From contig DISL01000061.1 in the NCBI GenBank assembly GCA_002421845.1, positions 1 through 60,747 on the forward strand: a stretch of DNA of 60,747 nucleotides, given 5' to 3'. Position 1 is the first letter of the stretch. Each line of letters begins with the position of its first letter. The translations under genes were made by a program, and so were the position numbers. Shown here one piece after another: positions 26,720 to 36,143 of the stretch. The notes under the pieces are model-generated. The model ran no database searches. It was not told the origin of the DNA and saw nothing but the letters and a program-made list of their open reading frames with translations. The DNA is from Epsilonproteobacteria bacterium UBA6211. GTDB taxonomy: Bacteria > Campylobacterota > Campylobacteria > Campylobacterales > Arcobacteraceae.

Positions 26720-28943
26720 AAAATCTTTGTCCCAAAGAGAACTCAAACGATGAAGTTTTATCCCCGTCTTCTTTCATTAAAGGTTTTGCAAATACAAATT
26801 GTAGTGGACCTACAGGTGAGTTCCATTCCAAAAACGTACCTGTTCCGGCACGTTTTATGTCGCTTACGTTACCTTGACCTATCATACCGTAATCAAGAAA
26901 TACACCCCATCTCATTTTTGCTTTAGGAAAAAGCGGGAAAGTTAATTCAAAATTATTTGCAACCATCATATCGTAAGGTTTTGCATTTTTATTTGCATCA
27001 TAATCAGGTCCAAAAGCATAGGATTCATATCCTCTAACACTCTCTATACCACCTAAATAAAATGTTTCACCACGAGGAGTATAGCCCAAATCGTTTAGGT
27101 AGTTTGCTCTTAATTTATATCTAAAAATAGCATCATAGTCTAACAAATCTTCAAGACCGTAGAAATATTTAAACGTATTTTGTGATTTAAGGTATTCTGC
27201 ATCTCCAGCAAGTCCAGCAAATTCTAGTGAAGAATATAGCTCAAAACCGCTTCTTGGAATAAAATAGTCATCCGTAGAATTGTAGTTTAAGTATGGAATT
27301 ACTGAAACAGTGTTGTAATTCGTATTGTATTCAGGAGTTTTTGTATATGTCTCTTTGGCTTTTTCAAATTTTAGATTTGAACCTACTCTTAGGTTACGAG
27401 TCAGCCTTTGTCCTAGACCAAATAAAGCACCTGTTTTTTTAATTTCAGAATCTTCTGTACTATTTACGATTTCTCTTTGTCTGCTATATATACTAGCCAA
27501 TCCACTATATTTACTATCAAAAATAGCCGGATTTGATAAAGAAAGTTCTAAATCTGTTCTTCTTTTTGACCATTCTGTTTCAAATTGTAGGTTTTTACCG
27601 CTACCGAATATATTACTATCGCTTACGGCAGCATTTAGTAAAAATCCGTCATAACTTCCATATCCACCACCGACTACAAGCATACCTGTCGGTGCTTCTT
27701 TTACTTTTACTAGTAAATCCATCTTGTCTTCAGATACTCTGATTTGTTCTATAGTAACATCTTCAAAAAACCCTGTTCTTTTCAATGCATTAATAGAGTC
27801 TTTATAGTCTGTTGAACGATACAAATCTTTTGGTGCCAAAAATACATCTCTTCTTATAACTCTATCAAGTGTTCTAACATTACCTGATACAAATACGTCG
27901 TTAATATAAACTTTTTGATTTGGAACAACACTAAACACTATATCAACAGTTTTACTTTCTGGATTTTTTCTTAAATCATAGTCAACATCGGCAAATGCAT
28001 ATCCCAAGTCTGCAACAGAAGTTTTTATGAAATCCGTATCATCTCTTAGTTTATTGATGTTGAAAACTTTATCTTTTTTGAGTTTTAGTTTATCATAAAG
28101 TGTTTCGGGGTCTAATATGGTAGCATCAAGATATATAACAATAGAATTTACGCTATATTGAATACCTTCATCTATAAAAAAGTCTAGTTTACCGCTATTT
28201 GAATTGAAATCAACTTTCAAAAAAGGTGATTTGACTTGTGCATCAAGAAAACCGTTTTGAAAATATAGATCTCTAATTCTATGATTTTCATATTCAAGTT
28301 GCTCAATATTTAGTTTACCGTCATTTCTTCCAAAAAACCAAGAAAAGCTTTGTTCTTGTTTATTTGCGGTCACATCTTCGAAATCACTTCTTTCAAGATT
28401 TGATGCACCCTTATATACAACATCTTTTAATATTATATTATCACCTTTGTTTACCTCAAACTTAACAGATAAAGAGTATTCGTTGATTGGTTGCACGTCA
28501 ACTTCAACAACAGAGTTTATATAACCTTCCCTCTCTAATTCGGTAAGAATAACTTGCTTAGCTTTTTCTATCCTTTGTTTTGTATAGATACTACCTTTTT
28601 GGATACCCATGGCACTATAGAGCATTTTCTTATCTTCTTCTCTACTCTTGTATCCTGTCACATCCAAATTGGCAATAGACGGCTTTTCTTTAAAGCTAAA
28701 TGTTATTACACCTTTTTCTTCATATACAAGAACATCATCAAAATAACCGAAATTGAAAAATTTAGTTATAGCTTGATCTATTTTAGAAGAATTAACCTCA
28801 TCACCAACTTTGAAATTGATAGTTTCTAAAGCTATTCTTTCAGATATTCTGGCTAGATTCTCAAACTTTATCTCTTTAACTTCCGTAGCGCTTAATGTTG
28901 ATGCTACTAATAATGGTAATAATACTTTTGAGGTTTGTTTCAC
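26718..28943 (-). CDS. bamA: Outer membrane assembly factor BamA
   Basis: BamA inserts beta-barrel proteins into the outer membrane. The 741-residue protein has a signal peptide (about 1-20), five POTRA-like repeats to about 410, and a 16-strand barrel ending in FEFSLGQRF, with C-terminal Phe as expected. The barrel has the conserved ESVRGYESYAFGP segment (RGF/Y motif). It is transcribed away from tyrA, whose start is 101 bp from the bamA start. Confidence 0.96.
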   Translation of the reverse strand: MKQTSKVLLPLLVASTLSATEVKEIKFENLARISERIALETINFKVGDEVNSSKIDQAITKFFNFGYFDDVLVYEEKGVITFSFKEKPSIANLDVTGYKSREEDKKMLYSAMGIQKGSIYTKQRIEKAKQVILTELEREGYINSVVEVDVQPINEYSLSVKFEVNKGDNIILKDVVYKGASNLERSDFEDVTANKQEQSFSWFFGRNDGKLNIEQLEYENHRIRDLYFQNGFLDAQVKSPFLKVDFNSNSGKLDFFIDEGIQYSVNSIVIYLDATILDPETLYDKLKLKKDKVFNINKLRDDTDFIKTSVADLGYAFADVDYDLRKNPESKTVDIVFSVVPNQKVYINDVFVSGNVRTLDRVIRRDVFLAPKDLYRSTDYKDSINALKRTGFFEDVTIEQIRVSEDKMDLLVKVKEAPTGMLVVGGGYGSYDGFLLNAAVSDSNIFGSGKNLQFETEWSKRRTDLELSLSNPAIFDSKYSGLASIYSRQREIVNSTEDSEIKKTGALFGLGQRLTRNLRVGSNLKFEKAKETYTKTPEYNTNYNTVSVIPYLNYNSTDDYFIPRSGFELYSSLEFAGLAGDAEYLKSQNTFKYFYGLEDLLDYDAIFRYKLRANYLNDLGYTPRGETFYLGGIESVRGYESYAFGPDYDANKNAKPYDMMVANNFELTFPLFPKAKMRWGVFLDYGMIGQGNVSDIKRAGTGTFLEWNSPVGPLQFVFAKPLMKEDGDKTSSFEFSLGQRF

Positions 28944-29044
28944 TGTTGTAAGCCTTTAGTCAAATTTATGGTAGAGAGTTTATCTAAAGTTAGATTAAAG
29001 TATAATTACAAATCATATAAAACGGACTAACAAAAAGGTAAAAA

Positions 29045-29875
29045 ATGACTATAGGCATAGTTGGAATAGGATTAATGGGCGGCTCATTCGCAAAAGCCCT
29101 AAAAAAATATAGATTATCTAGTAAAATATTAGGTTATGACCACAATTTAGAACACCAAAAAACAGCAATTAATTTAGGGCTAGTAGATGAAATTTGTGAC
29201 TTAGATACGTTAAAAAAATGTGATTTAATAGTTTTATCTATACCCGTGGACGGGATTATTGCTTTTTCAAAAGAGCTTGACGATATTGGTGAAAATACAA
29301 CAATAATGGATTTTGGAAGTACAAAAGAGTTGATTGTTAAAAACATACCTTCAAATATAAGAGCAAACTTTGTAGCAGCACACCCTATGACTGGAACGGA
29401 AAAATTCGGTCCTTTGGCTGCAATTGACGGGCTATACGAAAATAAAATAGTTGTATTATGCGATACCCATGAAAACACATCATATCACCTAGGTAAGGTT
29501 TTAAATATTTTCAATACAATAGAGATGAAAATAATTCAAATGGACGCGAAAGAACATGATATCCACGCTTGTTATATGAGTCATCTTCCACATGCCGTAT
29601 CTTATGCTTTGGCAAATACCGTAATGTCACACGAAAATCCAAATGAAATCATTACCTTAGCAGCGGGTGGCTTTAGAGATATGAGTCGTATCGCAAAAAG
29701 TTCACCTAATATGTGGTGTGATATTTTTAGACAAAATAGGCAAAATCTATTGGATTCCTTGAATATATATGAGTCAAAACTTGCTTTACTAAAAGAAATG
29801 CTTCAAAATGAGGACTACGAGAATATTCATAGGTTTATGGCAAAAGCAAATACATTGCACGATATACTGAAATAG
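29045..29875 (+). CDS. tyrA: Prephenate dehydrogenase
   Basis: TyrA makes 4-hydroxyphenylpyruvate from prephenate for tyrosine synthesis. The 276-residue protein has the NAD-binding GIVGIGLMGGSFAKAL at its N terminus, the AAHPMTGTEKFGP segment near 115, and the catalytic HACYMSHLPHAVSYALA near 180. There is no fused chorismate mutase. The ribosome binding site AAAAGG lies seven bases before the ATG. A heptamer array follows directly after the stop. Confidence 0.95.
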   Translation: MTIGIVGIGLMGGSFAKALKKYRLSSKILGYDHNLEHQKTAINLGLVDEICDLDTLKKCDLIVLSIPVDGIIAFSKELDDIGENTTIMDFGSTKELIVKNIPSNIRANFVAAHPMTGTEKFGPLAAIDGLYENKIVVLCDTHENTSYHLGKVLNIFNTIEMKIIQMDAKEHDIHACYMSHLPHAVSYALANTVMSHENPNEIITLAAGGFRDMSRIAKSSPNMWCDIFRQNRQNLLDSLNIYESKLALLKEMLQNEDYENIHRFMAKANTLHDILK

Positions 29876-29910
29876 GTAAAATCTAATATCTAAAATCTAA
29901 AAAGTAGAAG
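29876..29910. repeat. 7-bp repeat array after tyrA
   Basis: The units GTAAAAT, CTAATAT, CTAAAAT, CTAAAAA, GTAGAAG follow the tyrA stop. Further on, the 3' end of the convergent methyltransferase gene contains GTGAGTC on the minus strand, a unit of the second heptamer type. Confidence 0.75.
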
Positions 29911-29938
29911 AGTTCAATAAATCTCTTTTACTGATTAT

Positions 29939-30547
29939 TCATGACTCACGCTTTCTTGCAATCGCACAAAAAATTGGGTAATGTTCTTTTGCCATATAAA
30001 CATTTTCATAAAATATTATCTCAAATCCATTTTGTTCGAGTATCGCAGTTAGCTGTTCTTTGTCAAAACCGAAATGCTCAACACCGTCATTACCTCTATC
30101 GTGAAAAGTGCCGTCTTCTTTATCCAAATCACTTATTGCTAAATACCCGTTTGATTTAAGTGCAATATTGGCTTTTGATATAAAATCATTTGTATCTTTG
30201 ATATGATGCAAGGTCATTGACGTTACTATTAAATCAAAGCTATTTTGAGGCAGATGGTTATCGTTTATATTGTGTTTTTCACATTTTACGTTGTTTAGGT
30301 TATATTCTTTAATTTTTTTGCTATAAACTTCAAGCATACCTTCACTAAAGTCCATCCCTGTTATGTTTTTTACATCATCCACAAATCCAAAAGATACAAG
30401 TCCTGTGCCACACCCATAATCTAGCAAATCAAATTCTTTCATTTTTGATATTTTTTCTTTTACCGTGTTTACGAAAGTTTTTGCTATTTCTACCCTAGTA
30501 CTTTTTTGATCCCAATTTGACGCAAGTAAATCAAATTTATTTGCCAT
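29939..30547 (-). CDS. Class I SAM-dependent methyltransferase
   Basis: The 202-residue protein has motif I LLDYGCGTGLVSFGF near residue 41, an acidic end of strand 2 (TGMDFSEGML), and motif IV DLIVTSMTLHHIKD near 105. The fold is that of UbiE/COQ5-like small-molecule methyltransferases, but the substrate cannot be read from the sequence. Its start is 59 bp from the divergent pgeF start. The last codons overlap a heptamer-type repeat. Confidence 0.85.
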   Translation of the reverse strand: MANKFDLLASNWDQKSTRVEIAKTFVNTVKEKISKMKEFDLLDYGCGTGLVSFGFVDDVKNITGMDFSEGMLEVYSKKIKEYNLNNVKCEKHNINDNHLPQNSFDLIVTSMTLHHIKDTNDFISKANIALKSNGYLAISDLDKEDGTFHDRGNDGVEHFGFDKEQLTAILEQNGFEIIFYENVYMAKEHYPIFCAIARKRES

Positions 30548-30606
30548 TATTTCCGTATCCTTATGGTTTTTGTGGTATTATATCCAAAAAAAGATTAGGT
30601 GTTTTT

Positions 30607-31305
30607 ATGCAATTACTTGATAATAGAATTATCTCTTTTTACACAACCTCCAGTGATGGTAATATGGCTTATTACACAACGGATAGCAAAGATGAAGTAA
30701 CAAAAAATAGAGAACAAATTGCTTTGAAATACGGTTTTGACATAGGACAATTACGATACATGAATCAAGTGCATGGAAATAATATTCAAATAGTAGATTC
30801 AGAATCACCTAGTTTAATAATGGAGTGTGACGGTATAATAACGAATAAGAAAAATTTGCCGTTAATGGTACAAATTGCCGATTGTATAGGTATTTTATTT
30901 TATGATACTAAAAAACAAGTTATAGCGGCTGCCCATGCCGGAAGAAACGGTACCTTTCTCAATATTTCTTCAAAAATACTAAACAAAATGAGAGAATCTT
31001 TTGATTCAAATCCTGAAGACATAAAGGTAACTTTAAGCCCTAGTATTCAAAAATGTTGCTATGAGGTCGATATAGATATGGCTAACTTAGTAAAAAATAA
31101 TTTTGGGGAAGAGTTTGTTGATAATAGGCATATTGACTTACAAGGTATTAATAAAATACAGCTATTGCAAAATGGTGTTAAAGATAAAAACATCTATATA
31201 TCTTATACATGCACAAAATGTTCGCAAGAACCGTATTTCTCATACAGAAACAATCCTAATTGCGGTAGATTTTCAGGTGTAATAATGTTAAAGGACTATA
31301 AATGA
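30607..31305 (+). CDS. pgeF: PgeF/YfiH-family purine nucleosidase-like (laccase-domain) protein
   Basis: This 232-residue protein of the DUF152/laccase-domain family has the three-part metal and substrate site: QVHGNNI near 55, VQIADCIG near 88 and AAHAGRNGT near 115, followed by SPSIQKCCYEV. The usual motif HAGWRG reads HAGRNG here. Family members edit peptidoglycan precursors or act on purine nucleosides; which activity applies is open. I chose the ATG at 30607 over an upstream in-frame start that would overlap the divergent promoter region. It overlaps bioA by 4 bp. Confidence 0.87.
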   Translation: MQLLDNRIISFYTTSSDGNMAYYTTDSKDEVTKNREQIALKYGFDIGQLRYMNQVHGNNIQIVDSESPSLIMECDGIITNKKNLPLMVQIADCIGILFYDTKKQVIAAAHAGRNGTFLNISSKILNKMRESFDSNPEDIKVTLSPSIQKCCYEVDIDMANLVKNNFGEEFVDNRHIDLQGINKIQLLQNGVKDKNIYISYTCTKCSQEPYFSYRNNPNCGRFSGVIMLKDYK

Positions 31306-32606
31306 ATAACAAAATAGTATCAAATGAAGATTTAAAATACATTTGGCACCCTTGTACTCAAATGAAAGACCATGAAATTATACCTATCGTCCCTATCAAA
31401 AAAGCATACGGTGTGTATCTTGAAGACTTTGAAGGGAATGTATATATTGACGGTATTAGCAGTTGGTGGGTAAATAATCTAGGACATTGTAATCCTTATA
31501 TAACAAAGAAAATCAAAAAACAACTTGATACTTTAGAACATGTTATTTTTGCAGGTTTTACCCATAAAAGTGCAGTACAGTTGTCAAAAAAACTTGTAGA
31601 GATAACACCTGATGGGCTGAATAAAGTTTTTTTTGCCGATAACGGTTCAAGCGGTATAGAAGTAGCTTTAAAGCTAAGTTATCACTATTTTAGAAATATA
31701 GGTGAAAACAGACCAAATTTCGTATCTTTAAAAAACTCCTATCACGGTGAAACTCTAGGTGCTTTGGCAATAAGTGATACAGGTTTGTATAAAGATGTAT
31801 ATAGCGATATTTTGATTAAAACATTACAAGTAAAAAATCCAATCAATCAAGATGAAGATGAGGCTTTAGAAGCAATTAAAGATTTAGAAAACCTACTAAA
31901 AACAAACCATAAAACAATATGTGCATTTATTGTAGAACCCCTTGTACAATGTGCAGGAGGTATGAATATGTACCACCCTATTTATTTAACAAAAGCAAAA
32001 GAGTTATGTGAACAATACGGTATATTTTTTATCGCCGATGAAATAGCGGTAGGTTTTGGACGAACTGGTAATATGTTTGCTTGTGAAAGTGCAAATATTA
32101 GCCCAGATATTATGCTACTTAGCAAAGGGCTTACCGGTGGATATTTACCGCTTTGTGCCGTTATGCTTACCGATAAGATTTATAATGCTTTTTATTGTGA
32201 TTATGTTAGTGGTAAGAACTTTTTACATTCACATAGTTATACCGGTAATCCTATTTGTTGTAGTGCTGCACTAGCTACTATTAAATACTTGGATAAATTT
32301 AATATCATAAAAAAGAATCAAAGAAAAATAAAACAAATTTCAAAGGAATTAAAAAGATTTCAACATTTACCTAATGTTAGTAGCGTAAGACAAACGGGAA
32401 TGATAGCTGCTATTGAGCTTGTAGCACAAAATCCTGAAGATAGAATAGGGTTAAAACTAAATCAATACTGCTTGAAAAAAGGGCTTTTTATAAGACCTCT
32501 CGGTAATGTAGTATATTTTATGCCTCCTTTTATTATAACTAAAGATGAGATTAGATTGGCATTTGATGTTATATATGAGGCGATAGCTTTAGTTTGTGAG
32601 TCGTAA
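31302..32606 (+). CDS. bioA: Adenosylmethionine-8-amino-7-oxononanoate aminotransferase
   Basis: BioA makes 7,8-diaminopelargonate, the antepenultimate step of biotin synthesis. The 434-residue PLP enzyme has IWHPCTQMKDH at its N terminus, GISSWWVNNLGH, FADNGSSGIEVALKLSYHY, and ADEIAVGFGRTG with PLP lysine in LLSKGLTGGYLPL. It is not next to other bio genes in the window. Its start overlaps pgeF. The last codons and stop lie inside a heptamer repeat array. Confidence 0.95.
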   Translation: MNNKIVSNEDLKYIWHPCTQMKDHEIIPIVPIKKAYGVYLEDFEGNVYIDGISSWWVNNLGHCNPYITKKIKKQLDTLEHVIFAGFTHKSAVQLSKKLVEITPDGLNKVFFADNGSSGIEVALKLSYHYFRNIGENRPNFVSLKNSYHGETLGALAISDTGLYKDVYSDILIKTLQVKNPINQDEDEALEAIKDLENLLKTNHKTICAFIVEPLVQCAGGMNMYHPIYLTKAKELCEQYGIFFIADEIAVGFGRTGNMFACESANISPDIMLLSKGLTGGYLPLCAVMLTDKIYNAFYCDYVSGKNFLHSHSYTGNPICCSAALATIKYLDKFNIIKKNQRKIKQISKELKRFQHLPNVSSVRQTGMIAAIELVAQNPEDRIGLKLNQYCLKKGLFIRPLGNVVYFMPPFIITKDEIRLAFDVIYEAIALVCES

Positions 32607-32680
32607 ATCGTGAATCGTAAGTAGTGGTTAGTGAAGAAATATAATTTACGACTTACGAATATCGACTCACGAGTCACGAT
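32596..32680. repeat. Two facing 7-bp repeat arrays between bioA and purU
   Basis: The units GTGAGTC, GTAAATC, GTGAATC, GTAAGTA, GTGGTTA, GTGAAGA occupy 32596-32637 and include the bioA stop codon. TTACGAC, TTACGAA, TATCGAC, TCACGAG, TCACGAT occupy 32646-32680. The second set is the reverse complement type of the first, so the region forms an imperfect hairpin, like the pair at 890-976. Confidence 0.85.
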
Positions 32681-32733
32681 TCTAAGAGTAATTTGTGTAT
32701 AATATTACCCATATTTTTAATTAAGGAAAAGTT

Positions 32734-33570
32734 TTGAGCGATCAATATGTATTACTTATAGATACAAAAGACCAAAAAGGGCTTGTTTATCATATATCTG
32801 AAGTTATTTTTAATCATAATCTAAATATAGAACAAAACTCGGAATTTGTTGACGAAGAGGTCGGGAAGTTTTTTATGAGAACCGTAATTAGCGGTATCCT
32901 TGATAAAGAGAAGTTTTTAAATGATATTAAAGCCGTATTACCTCCGTCTGCAACGATAAAATTTACAAAACAACAAAAGAAAAATATAGTAATTCTTGCT
33001 ACGAAAGAATCTCACGTATTAGGTGATTTGCTTATAAAAAACTACGAAGAAGAGCTAAATGCAAATGTTCAAGCGGTAATATCCAATCATGATTTACTAA
33101 AAGGGCTTGTTGAGAAATTTGAAGTACCTTATCATCACTGTGATGCTACAGATTTACAAAGACAAGAACACGAAGAAGAGTTAGCTAAAATAATAGATTT
33201 GTACAATCCCGATATTATAGTATTAGCAAAATATATGAGAATACTTACCCCTTGGATTGTAAGTCGTTATGAAAGAAAGTTGCTAAATATTCATCACTCA
33301 TTTTTACCTGCATTTATAGGTGCAAATCCATATAAACAAGCACACGAAAGAGGAGTCAAGATTATCGGTGCAACAGCTCATTATGTTACTAATGATTTGG
33401 ATGAAGGTCCTATCATAGCTCAAGACGTAGTAAGAGTTGACCATACGTTTTCTTGGCAAGATATGAGAAAAGCAGGTAGAAACGTAGAAAAAGTAGTATT
33501 ATCTACTGCTCTTGATTTGTTGCTTGAAGATAGAGTATTCGTATATAATAATAAAACGGTAATCTTATAA
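32734..33570 (+). CDS. purU: Formyltetrahydrofolate deformylase
   Basis: PurU hydrolyses 10-formyltetrahydrofolate to formate and THF, balancing one-carbon pools. The 278-residue protein has an N-terminal ACT domain (about 1-80) and a formyltransferase-like domain with NHHSFLPAF-type HHSFLPAFIGANPYKQA near 195 and the catalytic Asp region LDEGPIIAQ. The start is TTG with AAGGAA upstream; no ATG fits. It is followed 2 bp later by trmL. Confidence 0.93.
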   Translation: MSDQYVLLIDTKDQKGLVYHISEVIFNHNLNIEQNSEFVDEEVGKFFMRTVISGILDKEKFLNDIKAVLPPSATIKFTKQQKKNIVILATKESHVLGDLLIKNYEEELNANVQAVISNHDLLKGLVEKFEVPYHHCDATDLQRQEHEEELAKIIDLYNPDIIVLAKYMRILTPWIVSRYERKLLNIHHSFLPAFIGANPYKQAHERGVKIIGATAHYVTNDLDEGPIIAQDVVRVDHTFSWQDMRKAGRNVEKVVLSTALDLLLEDRVFVYNNKTVIL

Positions 33571-33572
33571 TT

Positions 33573-34031
33573 ATGAAACATTTTAATATTGTATTACATG
33601 AGCCAAGAATCCCTCAAAATACAGGGACAATAGGAAGGCTTTGTTTTGCGACAAGTGCTAGTTTACATTTAATCAAACCTTACGGCTTTGAAATAACTGA
33701 AAAAGCTTTAAGAAGAGCAGGGCTTGATTATTGGAAAGAGCTAAAAGTTTATGAATATGATGATATAAACGATTTTTGGTCAAAAAACCCACTAGATGAT
33801 AGACATTTTTTTGCAACCACAAAAACAACTAATTCTTACTATGATTTGGAATACAAGGAAAATGATTACTTTTATTTCGGTAGAGAAGATGCCGGACTTC
33901 CAAAAGAAATTATAGAATTAAACACTAAAAACAATATAAGAATCCCGATGATTGCAGAGGCTAGGTCGCTTAATATCGCAAACTCAGTCTCTATAGTTTT
34001 ATATGAGGCAATAAGACAGTGTGGAGTTTAA
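33573..34031 (+). CDS. trmL: tRNA (cytidine/uridine34-2'-O)-methyltransferase TrmL
   Basis: TrmL methylates the ribose of the wobble nucleotide in some tRNA-Leu species. The 152-residue SPOUT protein shows EPRIPQNTGTIGRLCFA at the N terminus, FYFGREDAGLP near 105 and the knot region IPMIAEARSLNIANSVSIVLYE. The length is normal. It follows purU by 2 bp. Its stop codon lies in the loop of a bidirectional terminator. Confidence 0.93.
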   Translation: MKHFNIVLHEPRIPQNTGTIGRLCFATSASLHLIKPYGFEITEKALRRAGLDYWKELKVYEYDDINDFWSKNPLDDRHFFATTKTTNSYYDLEYKENDYFYFGREDAGLPKEIIELNTKNNIRIPMIAEARSLNIANSVSIVLYEAIRQCGV

Positions 34032-34040
34032 CCCCACACT
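34018..34040. terminator. Probable bidirectional terminator between trmL and the OmpA-like gene
   Basis: A 7-bp perfect stem, AGTGTGG with CCACACT, encloses the trmL stop codon. A/T-rich tracts follow on both sides between two convergent genes. Confidence 0.6.
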
Positions 34041-34053
34041 ATTAAAACAATAC

Positions 34054-35070
34054 TTATTTTATATCGGTATTTGCTTCAACTCTTCTATTTTCATATCTGC
34101 CGTCTTTTGTTTTGTTATCAGCTATAGGCTTAGCCTCACCGTAACCAACTGCTTTTAATCTTGAAGCTTCGATACCTTCGGAAATTAAAGCATTTCTAAC
34201 AGCTTCAGCTCTTTTTGCAGATAGTTTTTCATTGTAAGCATCGCTACCTACAGAATCCGTGTGTCCTTCAATAACAGCATTTAACATAGGATTTTCTTTC
34301 ATGATTTGAGCAAATTCCAATACTTTTGCTTTGTATTCAGGTTTGATATTTGCTTTATCAAAATCAAAGTTTACATGGAAGTTGAAGTTTAAAGCACAAC
34401 CGTCTTTATCAACTTTTAAACCTTTTGGCGTATTAAGACATTTGTCCATTGCATCAACTACACCGTCTTTGTCTCCATCTTTAGGAGCTTCAACTTTAGG
34501 TGCTTCTACTGCTTTTGGAGCCTCTTTTACAGGTTCTGCTACAGGTTGAACAGGTTGTGGTTTTTCTCCACCGAATTTAATAGATACACCAAATCCTACA
34601 GATTTATCATTGTCTTCAGTCTCAACTTTATGTGTAAATCTACCTTCAGTAAACAAACTTACAGTTTCAGTTAATGCATATTTTACACCTAGTCCAGTAT
34701 TCCAGATAGCTTGAGAATCAAGCCCAAAATGTTTGTTGTTTACTTTTTCATAACCACCACCTAAATATATATAAGGTGTAACATTGCTTAAATTTTTGAA
34801 ATCGTACAACGCATTAACAGAATATCTCATTAAATCTGTAGTTGTATTGCTACCTTTATATTCTGCGTCGTCTGCATATTCATAGCCAAGTTGTAATGAT
34901 AAAGAATCAACTAACTCTCTTGAAACTTTAACTCCAAAAGATGAATAATCATCTAATGAACTACTACTTTTCGTAAAACTTTTTGTTACTACAGGTTCTA
35001 TTGTATATTCAGCCATTAAAGATGAAGAAAGAACAACAGCAACACTAGCACTAAGCAACAATTTTTTCAT
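34054..35070 (-). CDS. OmpA/OprF-type outer membrane porin
   Basis: The 338-residue protein has a signal peptide (about 1-20), an eight-strand-type N-terminal barrel (to about 170), a proline-rich linker, a thrombospondin type 3-like calcium segment DKDGVVDAMDKC, and a C-terminal OmpA peptidoglycan-binding domain with NAVIEGHTDSVGS and NEKLSAKRAEAVRNAL. It anchors the outer membrane to peptidoglycan. It is monocistronic, bounded by a terminator and by the cbpA promoter region. Confidence 0.92.
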   Translation of the reverse strand: MKKLLLSASVAVVLSSSLMAEYTIEPVVTKSFTKSSSSLDDYSSFGVKVSRELVDSLSLQLGYEYADDAEYKGSNTTTDLMRYSVNALYDFKNLSNVTPYIYLGGGYEKVNNKHFGLDSQAIWNTGLGVKYALTETVSLFTEGRFTHKVETEDNDKSVGFGVSIKFGGEKPQPVQPVAEPVKEAPKAVEAPKVEAPKDGDKDGVVDAMDKCLNTPKGLKVDKDGCALNFNFHVNFDFDKANIKPEYKAKVLEFAQIMKENPMLNAVIEGHTDSVGSDAYNEKLSAKRAEAVRNALISEGIEASRLKAVGYGEAKPIADNKTKDGRYENRRVEANTDIK

Positions 35071-35180
35071 AAAAATCCTTTTTTTTATTGTGATGTAACC
35101 TCCATTTTACCGCATTATCGCTTAATGAAAACTGATAAATAGACTATAATGTTCTTTGTAAATTATTGCTAAAAGGTTGA

Positions 35181-35209
35181 TTGACATAGACTCAAGTTTA
35201 TGATATAAT
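35181..35209 (+). promoter_or_regulatory. cbpA-hspR promoter with HspR-like half-site in the spacer
   Basis: The -35 box TTGACA (35181-35186) and -10 box TATAAT (35204-35209) are 17 bp apart, a perfect consensus. The spacer contains ACTCAAG (35190-35196), the conserved half of the HspR HAIR operator. Seven bases further upstream is GTTGATT, which matches the other half CTTGAGT at five of seven positions. Autorepression of the operon by HspR is an inference. Confidence 0.75.
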
Positions 35210-35246
35210 GACGCTCAAATATAATATATTTATTTAGGAGTTATAT

Positions 35247-36140
35247 ATGGCAAAAAGTTTATATGATACTTTAGAATTAAAAGAAAATGCTACGGCAGAC
35301 GAGATAAAAAAAGCATATAGAAAGTTGGCAAGGAAATACCATCCGGATGTCAATAAAGACCCAAGTGCAGAGGAGAAATTTAAAGAGATTAATGCTGCTT
35401 ATGAAGTATTAAGCGACCCTGAAAAGAAAGCTCAATACGATAGATTCGGAGATAATATGTTCGGTGGACAAAATTTCCATGATTTTGCAAGAGGTCAAGG
35501 TGGAGCAGGTATAGATTTGGATGAGATTTTACGTTCCGTCTTTGGCGGTGGAGGAGGATTTTCTTCTAGGGGCTTTAACAATACTAGCGGTTTTAGAAGT
35601 GGCGGTTTTGGCGGATTCAGTGGTTTTGAAGAGGAAGATTTGGATTTGGAAACTGCCATAACTATACCTTTCGCTACTGCTATACTTGGCGGCAAACAAC
35701 ATGTGAGCCTCAATAACGGCGTCTCTTTTGACGTAAAGATACCCGAAGGTATAAAAGACGGACAAAAAATAAGGGTAAAAGAAAAAGGGAAAAAAGTAGG
35801 TTCAAGAATAGGTGACCTTATCATAAAAATCAATATCGCCCAAAGCGATGAGTACGTAAGGGAAAATAGTGACCTTGTTAAAACTTTTGATGTAAGTTTA
35901 AGAGATGCCTTATTCGGTGGTAAAGTTGAGATTTCTACTTTGCATAAGACTATCTCTTTAAAAGTTCCTCAAAATACGAAACAAGGACAAAAATTTAGAG
36001 TAAAAGAGCTAGGCGTACTAGATAAATCAAGCGGTACTAGAGGAGATTTGTATCTAAAAGCAAATATTGTATTGCCAAAGATTGAAAATATCGATAAAGA
36101 TTTGTTGGATATGATGGAAGCTAAATTGCCAAGGGAGTAG
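35247..36140 (+). CDS. cbpA: DnaJ-family co-chaperone CbpA
   Basis: This type II J-domain protein of 297 residues has a J domain with YHPDVNKD near 34, a G/F-rich region (about 75-130), and two C-terminal substrate-binding domains, without the CxxCxGxG zinc finger of DnaJ. It helps DnaK handle unfolded proteins. It is directly followed by hspR (3 bp), as in Helicobacter and Campylobacter, where this operon responds to heat. A consensus promoter lies 38 bp upstream of the start codon. Confidence 0.93.
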   Translation: MAKSLYDTLELKENATADEIKKAYRKLARKYHPDVNKDPSAEEKFKEINAAYEVLSDPEKKAQYDRFGDNMFGGQNFHDFARGQGGAGIDLDEILRSVFGGGGGFSSRGFNNTSGFRSGGFGGFSGFEEEDLDLETAITIPFATAILGGKQHVSLNNGVSFDVKIPEGIKDGQKIRVKEKGKKVGSRIGDLIIKINIAQSDEYVRENSDLVKTFDVSLRDALFGGKVEISTLHKTISLKVPQNTKQGQKFRVKELGVLDKSSGTRGDLYLKANIVLPKIENIDKDLLDMMEAKLPRE

Positions 36141-36143
36141 AGT

